From JAJDAT01 sp964344185 (GTDB lineage: Bacteria; Nitrospinota; Nitrospinia; Nitrospinales; JAJDAT01), in contig CAYFMN010000010.1 in assembly GCA_964344185.1 (NCBI GenBank), positions 1-64,000 on the forward strand: DNA of 64,000 nt. Reading direction: 5' to 3'. The stretch's first letter is position 1, and each line of letters begins with the position of its first letter. Under the pieces are notes generated by a model that did no database searches, was not told the origin of the DNA, and saw only the letters and a program-made list of their open reading frames with translations. Made by a program: the position numbers and the translations under genes. Of this stretch, positions 1-8,426 are shown in pieces.

Positions 1-13
1 CAATAAGTTCCGA

Positions 14-463
14 CTAGCAATTTAATGAAATACAAAACTTTATGACACAGTCTGGTAGTTGTTGCCAGAGGTCTTTTTCCTTTCCGTGCTTGTAAAGAGC
101 CATTTCTAAATTGCATAACAGGTCTTGATCTTTAAAAGGCTTAACGATGTATCCATAAGGTTCGGCTACTTTTGCTCGTCCTAATGTTTTTGTATCTGAA
201 TAAGCCGTTAAAAAAATAACGGGAATTTTAAAACGATCACGGATTACTTGCGCTGTGGTGATACCGTCCAAGTTGCCGGAAAGTCTTATATCCATTAGAA
301 CGGCGTCGGCAGGTTCGTTTTCTAAATATTGGATAGTGCTTTCTCCAGATTCAATAGAAGTCATAACTTCATAATCCGCGCTCTTCAGAGTTTCTTCTAT
401 GGCGAAGGCGACAATGCTTTCGTCTTCGACTATGAGAATTCTGGGATTCGTTTTAACCGTCAT
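14..463 (-). CDS. Response regulator receiver-domain protein
   Basis: Single-domain CheY-like receiver of 149 aa with no output domain after it. The acidic pocket (VEDE, residues 12-15), the phospho-acceptor Asp58 in MDIRL, the switch Thr86 in FLTAYSD and the conserved Lys108 in VKPF are all visible. The VKPF motif and the LMDI..SG.LDGI pattern are typical of receivers paired with HisKA_2/HWE-type kinases. Its start overlaps the start-proximal end of nothing but the 3' end of nothing else: the upstream kinase gene on the same strand ends inside its first 11 bases, so the two are translationally coupled and the kinase is its likely phosphodonor. The output target cannot be told from the sequence. 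The last 25 residues after the receiver fold are unassigned. Confidence 0.9.
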   Translation of the reverse strand: MTVKTNPRILIVEDESIVAFAIEETLKSADYEVMTSIESGESTIQYLENEPADAVLMDIRLSGNLDGITTAQVIRDRFKIPVIFLTAYSDTKTLGRAKVAEPYGYIVKPFKDQDLLCNLEMALYKHGKEKDLWQQLPDCVIKFCISLNC

Positions 464-1934
464 AATCTTTCCCCTTTGGAAACTGAATTTTAAATTCTGC
501 TTTATTTTTTTGGCTCAACTTTATCGTCCCGCCCAATTGTTTCTCAACTAATCTTCTTACAAGTTTTAAGCCTAAAGTGGAGCTTGAGTTTAAATCAAAG
601 TTTTCGTCAAGTCCAATTCCTGTATCAAAATAAGTGAGCTCGTAAAAACCATTTGAGTTAGAGCTTTCTTTATCATTAAAGGTAACATGAATTTGCCCTA
701 TTTGTTCATTTGGAAACCCATATTTTAACGAATTTGTTATTAATTCTTGGATTATTAATCCAAGTGGCAAGGCTAGGTCTATATCCATATGGGTATTCAA
801 AAAATCTAACGTTATCTTGATTTTATTGTTTGTTTTCCCGAAGCTTGCGAGCAGGTAGTTACTCAGATCTAGTATGTATTGTTTAAAGTCAATTTCTTTA
901 AGGTTTTTTGCTTCGTAAATCTTTTCGTGAAGAAGAGCCATCGATTCTATACGGTTTGAGCAGTCCTCTAACACTTTGACGTTATGTTCTTCTTGAGAAT
1001 GATATGTTTTTAGCTTTAAGAGAGAGGAGATTATTTGCAAGTTGTTTTTCACTCGATGGTGAATTTCTTTGAGTAAAACTTCTTTTTCTTCCAATGATTT
1101 CCTTAAGTCTTGTTCGACCCGTTTTTTTTCAATAATCTCCGATTGCAAATCCTCGTTTGAGTTTGCGAGTTCCAGCGTTCTGGTTTTGACCATGGCTTCC
1201 AAAGTGTTTCTGTAATGGATAAGTTCGTTTTCTCTTGCGTTAATTCGGGACATCATCTGGTTAAAACCTTCATAAAGCATTCCAATTTCGTCTTTGTTGT
1301 CATATGCCAGAGGAATATAATTTTGAGTGCTTTCGGAGATTTTTTGAGTTTCAAACGCCAAGTGGAGAATAGGCTCGGATATTAATTTTTGCAGTTGTAA
1401 TGAGATTAAAAACGCTACTGGTAAGGTGGCGATTATTACGAAACCAATAAGTTGCGTGTAGGCCACGATCAAGCGATTCATTTCGGTTAATTCCACAAAA
1501 AGGTGAATTTCTCCAATGGCTTGATCTTCCATTTTTACCGGGTGGACAAATTTCAAATACCTTGAGAAAAAAGAACTCTTGTCTTCGATTTTGCTTTTGA
1601 TGGGATAAATATCGAGATCTATATTTTCTTTCTTGTAGTAGACAAAATCTTCGCCTTTTATATCCTTTAAAATAGCGTAATAAACCTGTGGTTCTGCTTG
1701 GAGGGCGGCCAAAATACGTTCGCCCTGATTAGAATCTTCAAAGATCATCGCCGCGCGGCTATTGGCGGCTATGGTTGCGGCTAAAACTGATAAATTTCTT
1801 TTCATACTTTCTTTGAAGGCTTTCAAGTCGTGATAAATCAAAATACTGCTTGAAAGGATTAATGTAAGGAGAGATATGGCTAGAAAAAGAATGACGATTC
1901 TGGTTTTAAAAGAAACGTTTTTTTGAAGAAACAT
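453..1934 (-). CDS. Membrane sensor histidine kinase (HAMP, HisKA_2 type)
   Basis: Inner-membrane sensor kinase of 493 aa. Visible order: TM1 at about residues 12-34, a periplasmic sensor region of about 125 aa, TM2 at about 161-182, a HAMP-like linker (180-235), a coiled coil (235-290), a HisKA_2 phospho-acceptor region with the motif EIHHRVKNN around His292/293, then a HATPase domain with an N-box (IQELITNSLKYGF) and the G-box DTGIGL. The periplasmic part has the AAMIFEDS pattern found in CHASE8-type sensors, which is a family-level resemblance only. The gene is followed, with an 11-base overlap, by a single-domain response regulator, so the pair forms a two-component system. The stimulus is unknown. 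Confidence 0.9.
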   Translation of the reverse strand: MFLQKNVSFKTRIVILFLAISLLTLILSSSILIYHDLKAFKESMKRNLSVLAATIAANSRAAMIFEDSNQGERILAALQAEPQVYYAILKDIKGEDFVYYKKENIDLDIYPIKSKIEDKSSFFSRYLKFVHPVKMEDQAIGEIHLFVELTEMNRLIVAYTQLIGFVIIATLPVAFLISLQLQKLISEPILHLAFETQKISESTQNYIPLAYDNKDEIGMLYEGFNQMMSRINARENELIHYRNTLEAMVKTRTLELANSNEDLQSEIIEKKRVEQDLRKSLEEKEVLLKEIHHRVKNNLQIISSLLKLKTYHSQEEHNVKVLEDCSNRIESMALLHEKIYEAKNLKEIDFKQYILDLSNYLLASFGKTNNKIKITLDFLNTHMDIDLALPLGLIIQELITNSLKYGFPNEQIGQIHVTFNDKESSNSNGFYELTYFDTGIGLDENFDLNSSSTLGLKLVRRLVEKQLGGTIKLSQKNKAEFKIQFPKGKDYDG

Positions 1935-2060
1935 AGTAGAGGAAGGTTTTTCAACCTGCTTTATTAGTTGAGTTAAAACTTTGCCTTGGGATCAAAAGAG
2001 ACTTATCAATAACCACAATTATTTTTAAATCGTAGATTGCCAACCGCAGGCGTTTATTCG

Positions 2061-2163
2061 AAGGAACCTCTAAAAATTTAGATTTGCCAGGAGCCTGGAC
2101 CTTAAACTCAAGGGCCAGGCGATAACAAAACAGTAAAGATGTCAATTATTAGAGGTCCTCTTG
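2061..2163 (+). repeat. MITE-like palindromic repeat, copy 1
   Basis: About 102 bp beginning AAGGAACCTCTAA and ending TTAGAGGTCCTCTT, so the ends are imperfect inverted repeats. The centre forms a second inverted repeat (GCCTGGACCTT pairing with AAGGGCCAGGC around a short loop). The same sequence with about 85-90% identity by eye recurs at 4783-4885, and in the opposite orientation at 9552-9653 and 52751-52854. No open reading frame or transposase is associated, which fits a non-autonomous element. Confidence 0.8.
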
Positions 2164-2285
2164 AAATAATCTAAACTTTTAAAGACACTTTATCATCTCT
2201 AATAATTTGAAAAAAGTCACACCACTTTTTTAATATCAAAATTATTGTTCAGGCATCGTTAAAAAGTGGGAATAGAGCGCTACTT

Positions 2286-2330
2286 TTAAAGGAGCCTCTA
2301 AAAAATCAGATTTACATCTGGCTGGCGTCT
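2286..2330 (+). repeat. Partial MITE-like repeat (left end)
   Basis: The stretch AAAGGAGCCTCTAAAAAAT followed by CAGATTTAC matches the left 28 bases of the 100-bp repeat family. Downstream only a degenerate CTGGCTGGC remains of the central stem and no right end follows, so this looks like a truncated or decayed copy. Confidence 0.5.
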
Positions 2331-2916
2331 TTTCTAATAGCTCATGCAAGGTTTTTACGAAAAGGTGCGGCAGTAAATGATTTTCTACTCAAACGCTAAT
2401 TTCACTCTGACGATGAGGCTTTGTAATATATCCAATACCTTCAATGTCCGGATTTTTCAAAAAAGTTTTCACTATTTTTTTAGAATTTTTCAGGAAATTT
2501 TTAGATTTTAGGCGTTCAAACTCATCAAATTAGAAAAAAAAATCCTGAGTGGAATAAAAAAATAAAAATCGCTAAGGCCTGGAAAATTTTGGTAATTAGA
2601 TAAAAGCTGTTTTTGTTTCAATCGGTTTTATTCACATAAAAAACTGTAGAAGGTTTGGATAAACGGTTTTATATAAGGAGTTTCTTGAGAAAGTTCCCAT
2701 TTTTTAATGTTTTTTGGGTTCATTTTTATAATAGTTGTAAAAAGTCAGTTATGTCATTTTTTCGATAAATCGAAAATAAATGCCTCTTTTTGCAGCGGTT
2801 ACATCTTTTTGTCTTTAAAAAAAGACTTTCTTTTTTTCGGAATGCTCTGATAGAATGCTTTCGGAACTCCAAGAAGACAATCAGATTTCTAAGAATTTTT
2901 ATTCGAGGAAGAGGCA

Positions 2917-3765
2917 ATGGAATTAAATGAATGGTTCCAAACCGAAACTCATATTCCATCGTTACCGACCGTTTATTATGAATTTAGCTCGGCGGTAAGA
3001 AAACTGGACACAAGTTTTGAGGATATTGGAAAGATTATTGGTAAAGACCCTGGTTTAACGGCAAGACTCCTTAAAATCGTTAATAGCGCCTATTTTGGGT
3101 TTGATTCCCAAGTGGAGACAATTTCTCACGCTATTAGTATTATCGGTATCGAGCAGTTGAATGATATGGTTCTTTCGACTGTTGTGATGAAACAATTTAA
3201 GGATGTCCCATCTGAAGCTTTAGCAATGGATTCATTTTGGAAACATAGTATTGCTTGCGGTATTGCTTCCAAAGTTCTGGCTATTGAAATGGGCATTGAA
3301 AACCCAGAAAGAGTCTTTGTTGCGGGTCTAATGCACGACATCGGCCGATTAGTTATTTGCAATAAAGCCTCTTTTGAGACTTTAAAAATTTTTTTCATGA
3401 TGAAAAATCAAAACATTGAAATTTGCGTCGCTGAGAGAGAAACCTTAGGGTTTGATCATGCCGAGCTAGGCGGTAAAATGTTAGAAAATTGGAATCTTCC
3501 CGAGTTTCACCAAGAAGTTCTTACGTTTCATCATAAGCCAAGTCTCGCTCCGAATTTTATAGTCGAGGCTTCTATAGTTCATGTTGCTGATATTTTGATG
3601 AATACGTTAGATTTTGGAAGTAGCGGGGAAACCGTTATTCAAGAGTTTGATTTCAAAGCCAAAAGACTTACAGGAATAGAAAATAAGTCTTTGTATTTAA
3701 AGGTAATTAAGAAAACCGAAGAAAAATTAGACGACGCTTTTAGAATATTTTTTCAAAGCGCTTAA
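2917..3765 (+). CDS. HDOD-domain protein
   Basis: Cytoplasmic 282-aa protein made almost entirely of an HDOD domain, a degenerate HD-superfamily fold used in signalling. Seen: IPSLPTVYYE at the N-terminus, the DPGLTARLLKIVNSAYFG motif near residue 45, the SHAISIIGI motif after it, and the VFVAGLMHDIGRLV region near 130, which retains an HD pair. The start is supported by a GAGGAAGAGG ribosome binding site a few bases upstream. HDOD proteins commonly act near chemotaxis, motility or two-component genes, and a kinase/regulator pair lies about 1 kb upstream on the opposite strand. Nothing shows a catalytic function, so the role is signalling by inference only. Confidence 0.88.
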   Translation: MELNEWFQTETHIPSLPTVYYEFSSAVRKLDTSFEDIGKIIGKDPGLTARLLKIVNSAYFGFDSQVETISHAISIIGIEQLNDMVLSTVVMKQFKDVPSEALAMDSFWKHSIACGIASKVLAIEMGIENPERVFVAGLMHDIGRLVICNKASFETLKIFFMMKNQNIEICVAERETLGFDHAELGGKMLENWNLPEFHQEVLTFHHKPSLAPNFIVEASIVHVADILMNTLDFGSSGETVIQEFDFKAKRLTGIENKSLYLKVIKKTEEKLDDAFRIFFQSA

Positions 3766-3895
3766 GAGTTAATAATCAGAGGCGGTTTTAAACTAAGCGG
3801 CAAAAAGTTTTAGGGGGGGTAGAAGCTATATTCTTTGCCAGGAAATACGGGTTTTATTGAGACTAAGTTGCGCTGCTTTGTCAATGCAATAGCCG

Positions 3896-4702
3896 CTAAA
3901 GTCTATTCATAACTTCCTTCTTCTTTTTATTATATTCCTCTTCATTGATCAAACCTTGATCGAATAACTGTTTTAACAGATTTAATTTTTCTTTTATAGA
4001 TTCGTTCGAATCCCCAGTGGTTTTAGTTTTTGAAGGGCTAACAGGTTGTGTAGACGGTTTCTTATCGTTTTTTGAAGAGGGTTTTCTTTTTGCTAGGGTT
4101 TTTCTGCTGTTTTTATATTTTGAAATATTAAAGTTCGCAACAATCCAATTCTGTTTTTTCTTTTGCTGGGAAGACGACGAAACAAAATACCGGTGGCCCG
4201 ATGGACTTGGAATTAACCGCCAGGTTCTTTTACGAATTCCTAATGGGTCGTTGGAGTAATCTACTCCGTTTATTTTCCATATTCTCCAGTGTATGAAGCC
4301 GTCAGCGGCAAAAACATCTCCTTCTGTAATACCCTTTTGCGCCTTCAACTCAAAATGAAGGAACTTTTGCGGTTCCGCCCGGTTAAGGCCTTTAGTTAAA
4401 AGCCGCGAAACTTCTTTTATTTGATCTTTTGAAAAGACCGGAGCGACTTTTGCTCTGGGTTTAAAAGGTTTATAATCCAACGCTTGCAAATGCGCTTCGA
4501 CTTCTTTTATTGAAATTTGCACTGGATGACTTGGATTAATTTCAGAATAGTCGGGACCCAATCTATTAAAACTTCTATAAGACACTGTTAGATTATCGGA
4601 TTTTAAAGTCTTTTCTTTTTTTAAAGTTCCGCAAGCGACCAGGAATATACAAAGAAGAATAGACGCCCCAAAAGTTATTTTATTTCGTTGTAATCGTGAC
4701 AT
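3896..4702 (-). CDS. Lipoprotein with C-terminal SHOCT domain
   Basis: 268-aa predicted lipoprotein. The N-terminus has basic residues, a hydrophobic segment and a lipobox (LVAC, Cys24), so it is expected to be lipidated and anchored in a membrane. The middle region is of unknown function. After a Lys/Ser/Thr-rich low-complexity linker (about residues 195-230) the last 33 residues match the SHOCT motif (KLNLLKQLFDQG, then INEEEYNKKKKEVM), a short helical module thought to mediate oligomerisation or contacts. The gene is isolated between noncoding stretches. No enzyme motif is visible. Confidence 0.82.
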   Translation of the reverse strand: MSRLQRNKITFGASILLCIFLVACGTLKKEKTLKSDNLTVSYRSFNRLGPDYSEINPSHPVQISIKEVEAHLQALDYKPFKPRAKVAPVFSKDQIKEVSRLLTKGLNRAEPQKFLHFELKAQKGITEGDVFAADGFIHWRIWKINGVDYSNDPLGIRKRTWRLIPSPSGHRYFVSSSSQQKKKQNWIVANFNISKYKNSRKTLAKRKPSSKNDKKPSTQPVSPSKTKTTGDSNESIKEKLNLLKQLFDQGLINEEEYNKKKKEVMNRL

Positions 4703-4782
4703 TTGAGAATAGTTTATTTTTGAAAAAGTTTAACTTGTTCAGCTAAAGCGTTTTATTTAAGGAGTATTTAGATCGGTATCTT

Positions 4783-4885
4783 ATGGGAACCTCTAAAAAC
4801 TCAGATTTGCCAGAAGCCTGGCCCTAAAACTCAAGGGCCAGGCGATAGCAAACCAGTAAAAATGCCAATTATTAGAGGTCTCCTT
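4783..4885 (+). repeat. MITE-like palindromic repeat, copy 2
   Basis: Full-length copy of the 100-bp family in the same orientation as the copy at 2061. The internal stem is perfect here (GCCTGGCCCT pairing with AGGGCCAGGC). Short TTAT-like sequence lies at both edges, which could be a target duplication, but this is uncertain. It is the only recognisable element in the 348-base gap 4703-5051 besides the ribosome binding site of the next gene. Confidence 0.8.
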
Positions 4886-5051
4886 ATATCTATATTAGTT
4901 TTTTGCTAGATTAAAAAAAATTAATTTTTAAAAGAAATAATTGAGAATAAAATGTTACCGGTATATTTAAGATCAAATTAAAATTCCGTTTAATTTGGTT
5001 TGAAAGTATAGATAAAGTAATTTAATCATTTTTATCCTAGGAGGATGTTTC

Positions 5052-5462
5052 ATGAAAAAGTTGTCATTTTTATTGACCGGTTTGGTCGCTATGTTTGTTT
5101 TTAGCGTTTCCAACGCTTTTGCCGTAAAAGCGGTAACGATTGTTGAGCCTGTTAATGGCTCTGAAGCGCACAGTCCGGTCAAAGTTTGTATGAAAGTTTT
5201 TGGCGTAACCGTTGAGCCTGCAAAAAAAGGCGTTCATGATGGAACGGGCCATCATCATTTATTGATCGATGTCGATCTTCCAACCGATTTAAGCGCGCCT
5301 ATCGGAAAAGACGCTCATCACGTTCATATGGGCGACGGTTCTACATGTAAGTCTTTAGAATTATCTCCTGGACATCACACAATTCGCGCCTTATTCGCTC
5401 AAGGAAATCATGTTCCTTACAGTCCTCCTGTTTCCGATACCATTATGATCAACGTTAAGTAA
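5052..5462 (+). CDS. Periplasmic DUF4399-family protein
   Basis: 136-aa secreted protein. Residues 1-24 form a clear signal peptide with an AFA cleavage site. The mature part matches the DUF4399 family: EPVNGSEAHSPVKVCMKVFG, the histidine-rich GTGHHHLLID, KDAHHVHMGDGST, and the closing LSPGHHTIRALFAQGNHVPYSPPV. Many conserved His residues suggest metal binding, but the family's function is not established. The start is set by an AGGAGG ribosome binding site eight bases upstream. It is transcribed alone and ends at a strong terminator. Confidence 0.9.
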   Translation: MKKLSFLLTGLVAMFVFSVSNAFAVKAVTIVEPVNGSEAHSPVKVCMKVFGVTVEPAKKGVHDGTGHHHLLIDVDLPTDLSAPIGKDAHHVHMGDGSTCKSLELSPGHHTIRALFAQGNHVPYSPPVSDTIMINVK

Positions 5463-5483
5463 GATTAACGTTTCAAAATATAA

Positions 5484-5520
5484 AATACGCTATCTCTAGT
5501 CTAAGAGATAGCGTATTTTT
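5484..5520. terminator. Bidirectional rho-independent terminator
   Basis: A perfect 14-bp inverted repeat (AATACGCTATCTCT, 5484-5497, with its complement at 5504-5517) has a six-base loop and is flanked by A and T runs. It can terminate the DUF4399 gene on the plus strand and the convergent glycosyltransferase gene on the minus strand. Confidence 0.92.
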
Positions 5521-5537
5521 TTGTCTGTTTCCTTAAA

Positions 5538-6488
5538 TTATCTGCCTTGGTTTATACGAGATAAAATCAATTCATCCGAATCAAGCTTTGCTCTTTTTTC
5601 AATGCGTCTACCTTTTAAAGCAAGCGGCAGTCTATTTAACGCCATAAAGAAAGCCACCCAAAAACGCGATTTTAATTTTAACGCGTCGCGAAATAAAAAT
5701 AACGGAGTATAGATAAGAAATTCCTTCGTCATTTTTGAGTCTAAAATATTTTTCCAAACAAATAGATAATTATTCCTCGCCGATATCCAACCAATTTTTT
5801 TTCTTTTATTCTGTTTTGTAATAGTCGCCTGAACTTTATGATAAGCGATTGATTGAGGTTCGTATAAAACAGACCAACCGCGCTTTAAAGCGCGATAAGA
5901 TAAATCGATTTCTTCGTAGTACAACGGATGATATAAAGGGTCAAACCCTCCCAGTTCTAAATAACGTTTTCGGTCAACCATGAACGCGCCGCCGCATGCG
6001 AATAAAGTTTGAGTGGAGTCTTCCGGAGGCTTTTCATACAAATAAAAATGTCCTTTATCGAAATATCCTCCTCGATTACCGTAAAGAAACTTTGCGCCGT
6101 CAAAATCGTATATCTTTCCGCTCACCGCAAAGACTTCTGGCGAATTAAAATGTTCCGCTAAATAAAAAAGAGCTTTTTCATGCAGTTTGATGTCGTTGTT
6201 GATTGGCATTATCAACTGGGAATTGGCTAATTTTGCCGCGTAATTATTGGCGCCCTGAAATCCTAAGTTTTTTGGCGTTTTTTCCGCGCGCACGGTCGGG
6301 AATTCACGTCTCAATACTTCCAGGCTGGCGTCTTGGCTGCAATCGTCAATCACCATAATCTCGTAGGATCTGGCGGAATCGTATTCTACCGCCTTTATCA
6401 AAGTGGGCAAACACTCGCGCAATAAGTTTTCGCCGTTCCAATTGGTAACGATCAAGGTTATGTCCGGCGCTTTTGAAGAAGCGGTCAT
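5538..6488 (-). CDS. Family 2 glycosyltransferase
   Basis: 316-aa GT-A glycosyltransferase. Seen: ITLIVTNWNGE at residues 10-20, the nucleotide-binding VIDDCSQDAS at about 46, NLGFQGANNYAA, the metal-binding-type PINNDIKL (in place of DxD) and the acceptor region GGFDPLYHPLYYEEIDLSYRA. This is the rhamnosyl/WcaA-like subgroup that builds surface polysaccharides. It lacks a signal peptide, and a hydrophobic C-terminal region may associate with the membrane. It lies 17 bases downstream of another glycosyltransferase gene on the same strand, so the two probably form an operon. The sugar donor is unknown. Confidence 0.9.
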   Translation of the reverse strand: MTASSKAPDITLIVTNWNGENLLRECLPTLIKAVEYDSARSYEIMVIDDCSQDASLEVLRREFPTVRAEKTPKNLGFQGANNYAAKLANSQLIMPINNDIKLHEKALFYLAEHFNSPEVFAVSGKIYDFDGAKFLYGNRGGYFDKGHFYLYEKPPEDSTQTLFACGGAFMVDRKRYLELGGFDPLYHPLYYEEIDLSYRALKRGWSVLYEPQSIAYHKVQATITKQNKRKKIGWISARNNYLFVWKNILDSKMTKEFLIYTPLFLFRDALKLKSRFWVAFFMALNRLPLALKGRRIEKRAKLDSDELILSRINQGR

Positions 6489-6505
6489 TATTTACTCATT
6501 CAAGA

Positions 6506-7597
6506 TTAAAATGATGTTTTAAGCCAGTCGTTGATTACGGATAATACGGTTTTTTCTCCATCCAATAATACCTTTCCCTTAACGGATAAGGCGCGGGTTT
6601 TCTTGATAATTTCTTTCCAGTCGCATGAAAAAAAGCGTTCGTTGTCCAGGATGAGTCCGACTTCGTTTTCTTTTAAAAACTTCTTCACTGCAACGACTTC
6701 GGAGAAGTTTTGTCTATCGCTTGAAAATATGGGAATACCGGCGCGGAACGACGTCGCCAGAGTCGAATAACCGGCTTTGGTGCACACTACATCCGAACTG
6801 GCAATCAAATCGCGATATTCGTAAGAACTGTCAAGGAAAAACAGGTTTTTAACCTTTGTTGAAACGTCGTCGCGAGTAAGGAATATACAATCTTCGATAT
6901 CGCTCAAATTTTCCCATTTCAAGAAAGATGAATCTAACTTTCCCAAGTAAATAAAGACTGCGGTTTTTCCTTCAAAGTTTAAAGAAAGTTTTTTTGTCAA
7001 TTGATCGCGAATATTTTTCCCATCCAACCCAATAAAACCGGACTCTTTTTTATTTGGAGTAACCTTGTTGACGATATGGCATTGCGGGAGGATTTGCAAA
7101 GTGGTTTTGGCGTATTCGCCTCTGATTATCTCTATCAAGTCGGCATATTTATTGGCCAGGGAGAATTCCGAATAAATATCGTGCCAAGTGAAGTTGGTTA
7201 TGAGTAGAGAAGGAATATTTGCTCTGTGAGCGGCTTCTATTGGCAAAGGCGGAGCGTCGGAGATTATCAAATCTATAGATTTTTTTTTTAGCCAATTAAC
7301 TTCCGAATCTAAAATTTGGTCGTGTACTTTCATAAACTTTTGAAAGTTTTGAAAGGTGGTTTCCTCGTCTATTTCGGAAAAGTTTTTTTGAGCGCAACCG
7401 GAATCAATTTGCTGAGGAATGATTTGGACGCAATTGCCTAAATAATCCGTAAAAAAAGAAGGCGGTATTTCTGTTTTGACGAAAAGTTCGACCTTATTTG
7501 CTAAAGTCGCTAAAACAGCTAAAGACCGGGCGGCATGCCCATAGCCATGAGAACTAATATAATAGGCGATTCGTTTGATAGGTTTTGACCTAATCAA
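6506..7597 (-). CDS. GT-B glycosyltransferase-like protein
   Basis: 363-aa protein with a two-Rossmann GT-B architecture. The N-terminal IAYYISSHGYGHAARSLAVL resembles the UDP-sugar transferase-like N-domain also found in the L-arabinokinase/MurG-related group. The C-terminal half has SSDVVCTKAGYSTLATSFRAGIP, corresponding to the donor-binding loop of MurG-like enzymes. It sits directly upstream of the family 2 glycosyltransferase gene, so a joint role in making a glycan is likely. The substrate is not determinable, and a nucleotide-sugar-binding role without transfer is an alternative. Confidence 0.8.
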   Translation of the reverse strand: MIRSKPIKRIAYYISSHGYGHAARSLAVLATLANKVELFVKTEIPPSFFTDYLGNCVQIIPQQIDSGCAQKNFSEIDEETTFQNFQKFMKVHDQILDSEVNWLKKKSIDLIISDAPPLPIEAAHRANIPSLLITNFTWHDIYSEFSLANKYADLIEIIRGEYAKTTLQILPQCHIVNKVTPNKKESGFIGLDGKNIRDQLTKKLSLNFEGKTAVFIYLGKLDSSFLKWENLSDIEDCIFLTRDDVSTKVKNLFFLDSSYEYRDLIASSDVVCTKAGYSTLATSFRAGIPIFSSDRQNFSEVVAVKKFLKENEVGLILDNERFFSCDWKEIIKKTRALSVKGKVLLDGEKTVLSVINDWLKTSF

Positions 7598-7634
7598 TAA
7601 ACGTTGGAGTCAGGGACAAATAGATTTTAAAACG

Positions 7635-7661
7635 AGGCGCTCAGAAAAGCGCCTATGGGTT
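7635..7661 (-). terminator. Rho-independent terminator
   Basis: An inverted repeat AGGCGCT (7635-7641) and AGCGCCT (7648-7654) lies just beyond the stop of the minus-strand gene at 7662. On that strand the stem is followed by CGTTTTAAAAT, a short U-rich tail. It would separate that gene from the glycosyltransferase pair. Confidence 0.7.
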
Positions 7662-8276
7662 TTAATCTTTTCGAGTAAATTGGAACGTGCAGGAACTGCC
7701 CCATTTAGGGAATAAATTGGTAAGCTTTAATTTGACGTAATCTTCTCGTTCTTGCGCTCCAATTTGGTCGAACGCGCAAGCTGTTTGCATAAAATCCGAC
7801 CTGCCAAACCGAACATAAAATTGGCAGAAATAGCATTTTTGCATTTTAACGGTCCATTCCTTATCGCTTGACTTTAATGTTTCCGGGAGAAAGTGATCCC
7901 AATCGTAAAATTTGTCGAACCGTTCAGATTCTTTCTCAACAAACTTCGCAAATGAATCGTCGGCAGCTTTTTCAAATTTCGTGGCTTCTTCCAATTCTGG
8001 AGCCATCCATTTTTTTAGAGCGTCCAAAATGGCTTCCCTTGCCATATCCAGCTTTACGTTGGCGTTTTCTAGCTGTAAGTGAGCGCAGTAAATAAATAGG
8101 GCTATTATCAAGAGCCGTTGTTCGGCAGGCTCTAAGCTATCCGCCTCTTCTAGATCCCAAATCTGGCTAAATTGCCATCGGATGTTGTCTTGTACGCTTG
8201 GGTTATCGGCTTTGAGGTGTTTTACGATGGGTTCTACGTGTTTGGCGGACTCAGTTGCAGTTTGATTTTCTTCCAT
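7662..8276 (-). CDS. Uncharacterised protein, possibly ATC-hydrolase-like
   Basis: 204-aa soluble protein that I do not firmly recognise. The first 150 residues are largely helical and acidic. The last 60 contain KCYFCQFYVRFG, then ACAFDQIG, then a glycine/Cys turn ending SCTFQFTRK. This arrangement (paired Cys, a Cys-x-x-Asp, and a terminal Cys-x-Phe-x-Phe) resembles the C-terminal part of the L-2-amino-thiazoline-4-carboxylic acid hydrolase-like family. I offer that only as a weak, pattern-based resemblance. It has its own terminator and is divergent from the ThiO-like gene across a 150-base spacer. Confidence 0.7.
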   Translation of the reverse strand: MEENQTATESAKHVEPIVKHLKADNPSVQDNIRWQFSQIWDLEEADSLEPAEQRLLIIALFIYCAHLQLENANVKLDMAREAILDALKKWMAPELEEATKFEKAADDSFAKFVEKESERFDKFYDWDHFLPETLKSSDKEWTVKMQKCYFCQFYVRFGRSDFMQTACAFDQIGAQEREDYVKLKLTNLFPKWGSSCTFQFTRKD

Positions 8277-8426
8277 TATTTATTAAACCTTAAAACTAAA
8301 AGAAACCTTTAAAAAATATTGAAATCTTATCTGTTTTCAATGGTTGATAAGAATTACAATAGCAAAACTTTAACAAAAATACCATAATTCAAAGATTTTA
8401 AACAAGAGGCAGGTTAAGAGCAAAAA

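Larger units (their letters stand above)
1935..2916. other. Long AT-rich intergenic region with repeats
   Basis: Nearly 1 kb separates the sensor kinase from the HDOD gene. I see no convincing gene: the short open frames have no ribosome binding site and no recognisable product. It holds one full copy (2061-2163) and one apparent left-end fragment (2286-2330) of a 100-bp palindromic repeat family described separately. The remainder is AT-rich, and the last 300 bases presumably contain the promoters for the divergent kinase and HDOD genes. I could not identify a convincing -35/-10 pair. Confidence 0.5.

Noticed and set aside
1951..2145. 64-aa minus-strand open frame
   Set aside because: It lies within the MITE-like repeat and its flank and is a by-product of the repeat.
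2726..2959. 77-aa minus-strand open frame
   Set aside because: It overlaps the start of the HDOD gene, has no ribosome binding site, and the sequence is low-complexity from an AT-rich spacer.
4004..4013. GTTCGAATCC, resembling a tRNA T-arm
   Set aside because: It is inside the lipoprotein coding region, and no acceptor or anticodon arm can be formed around it.
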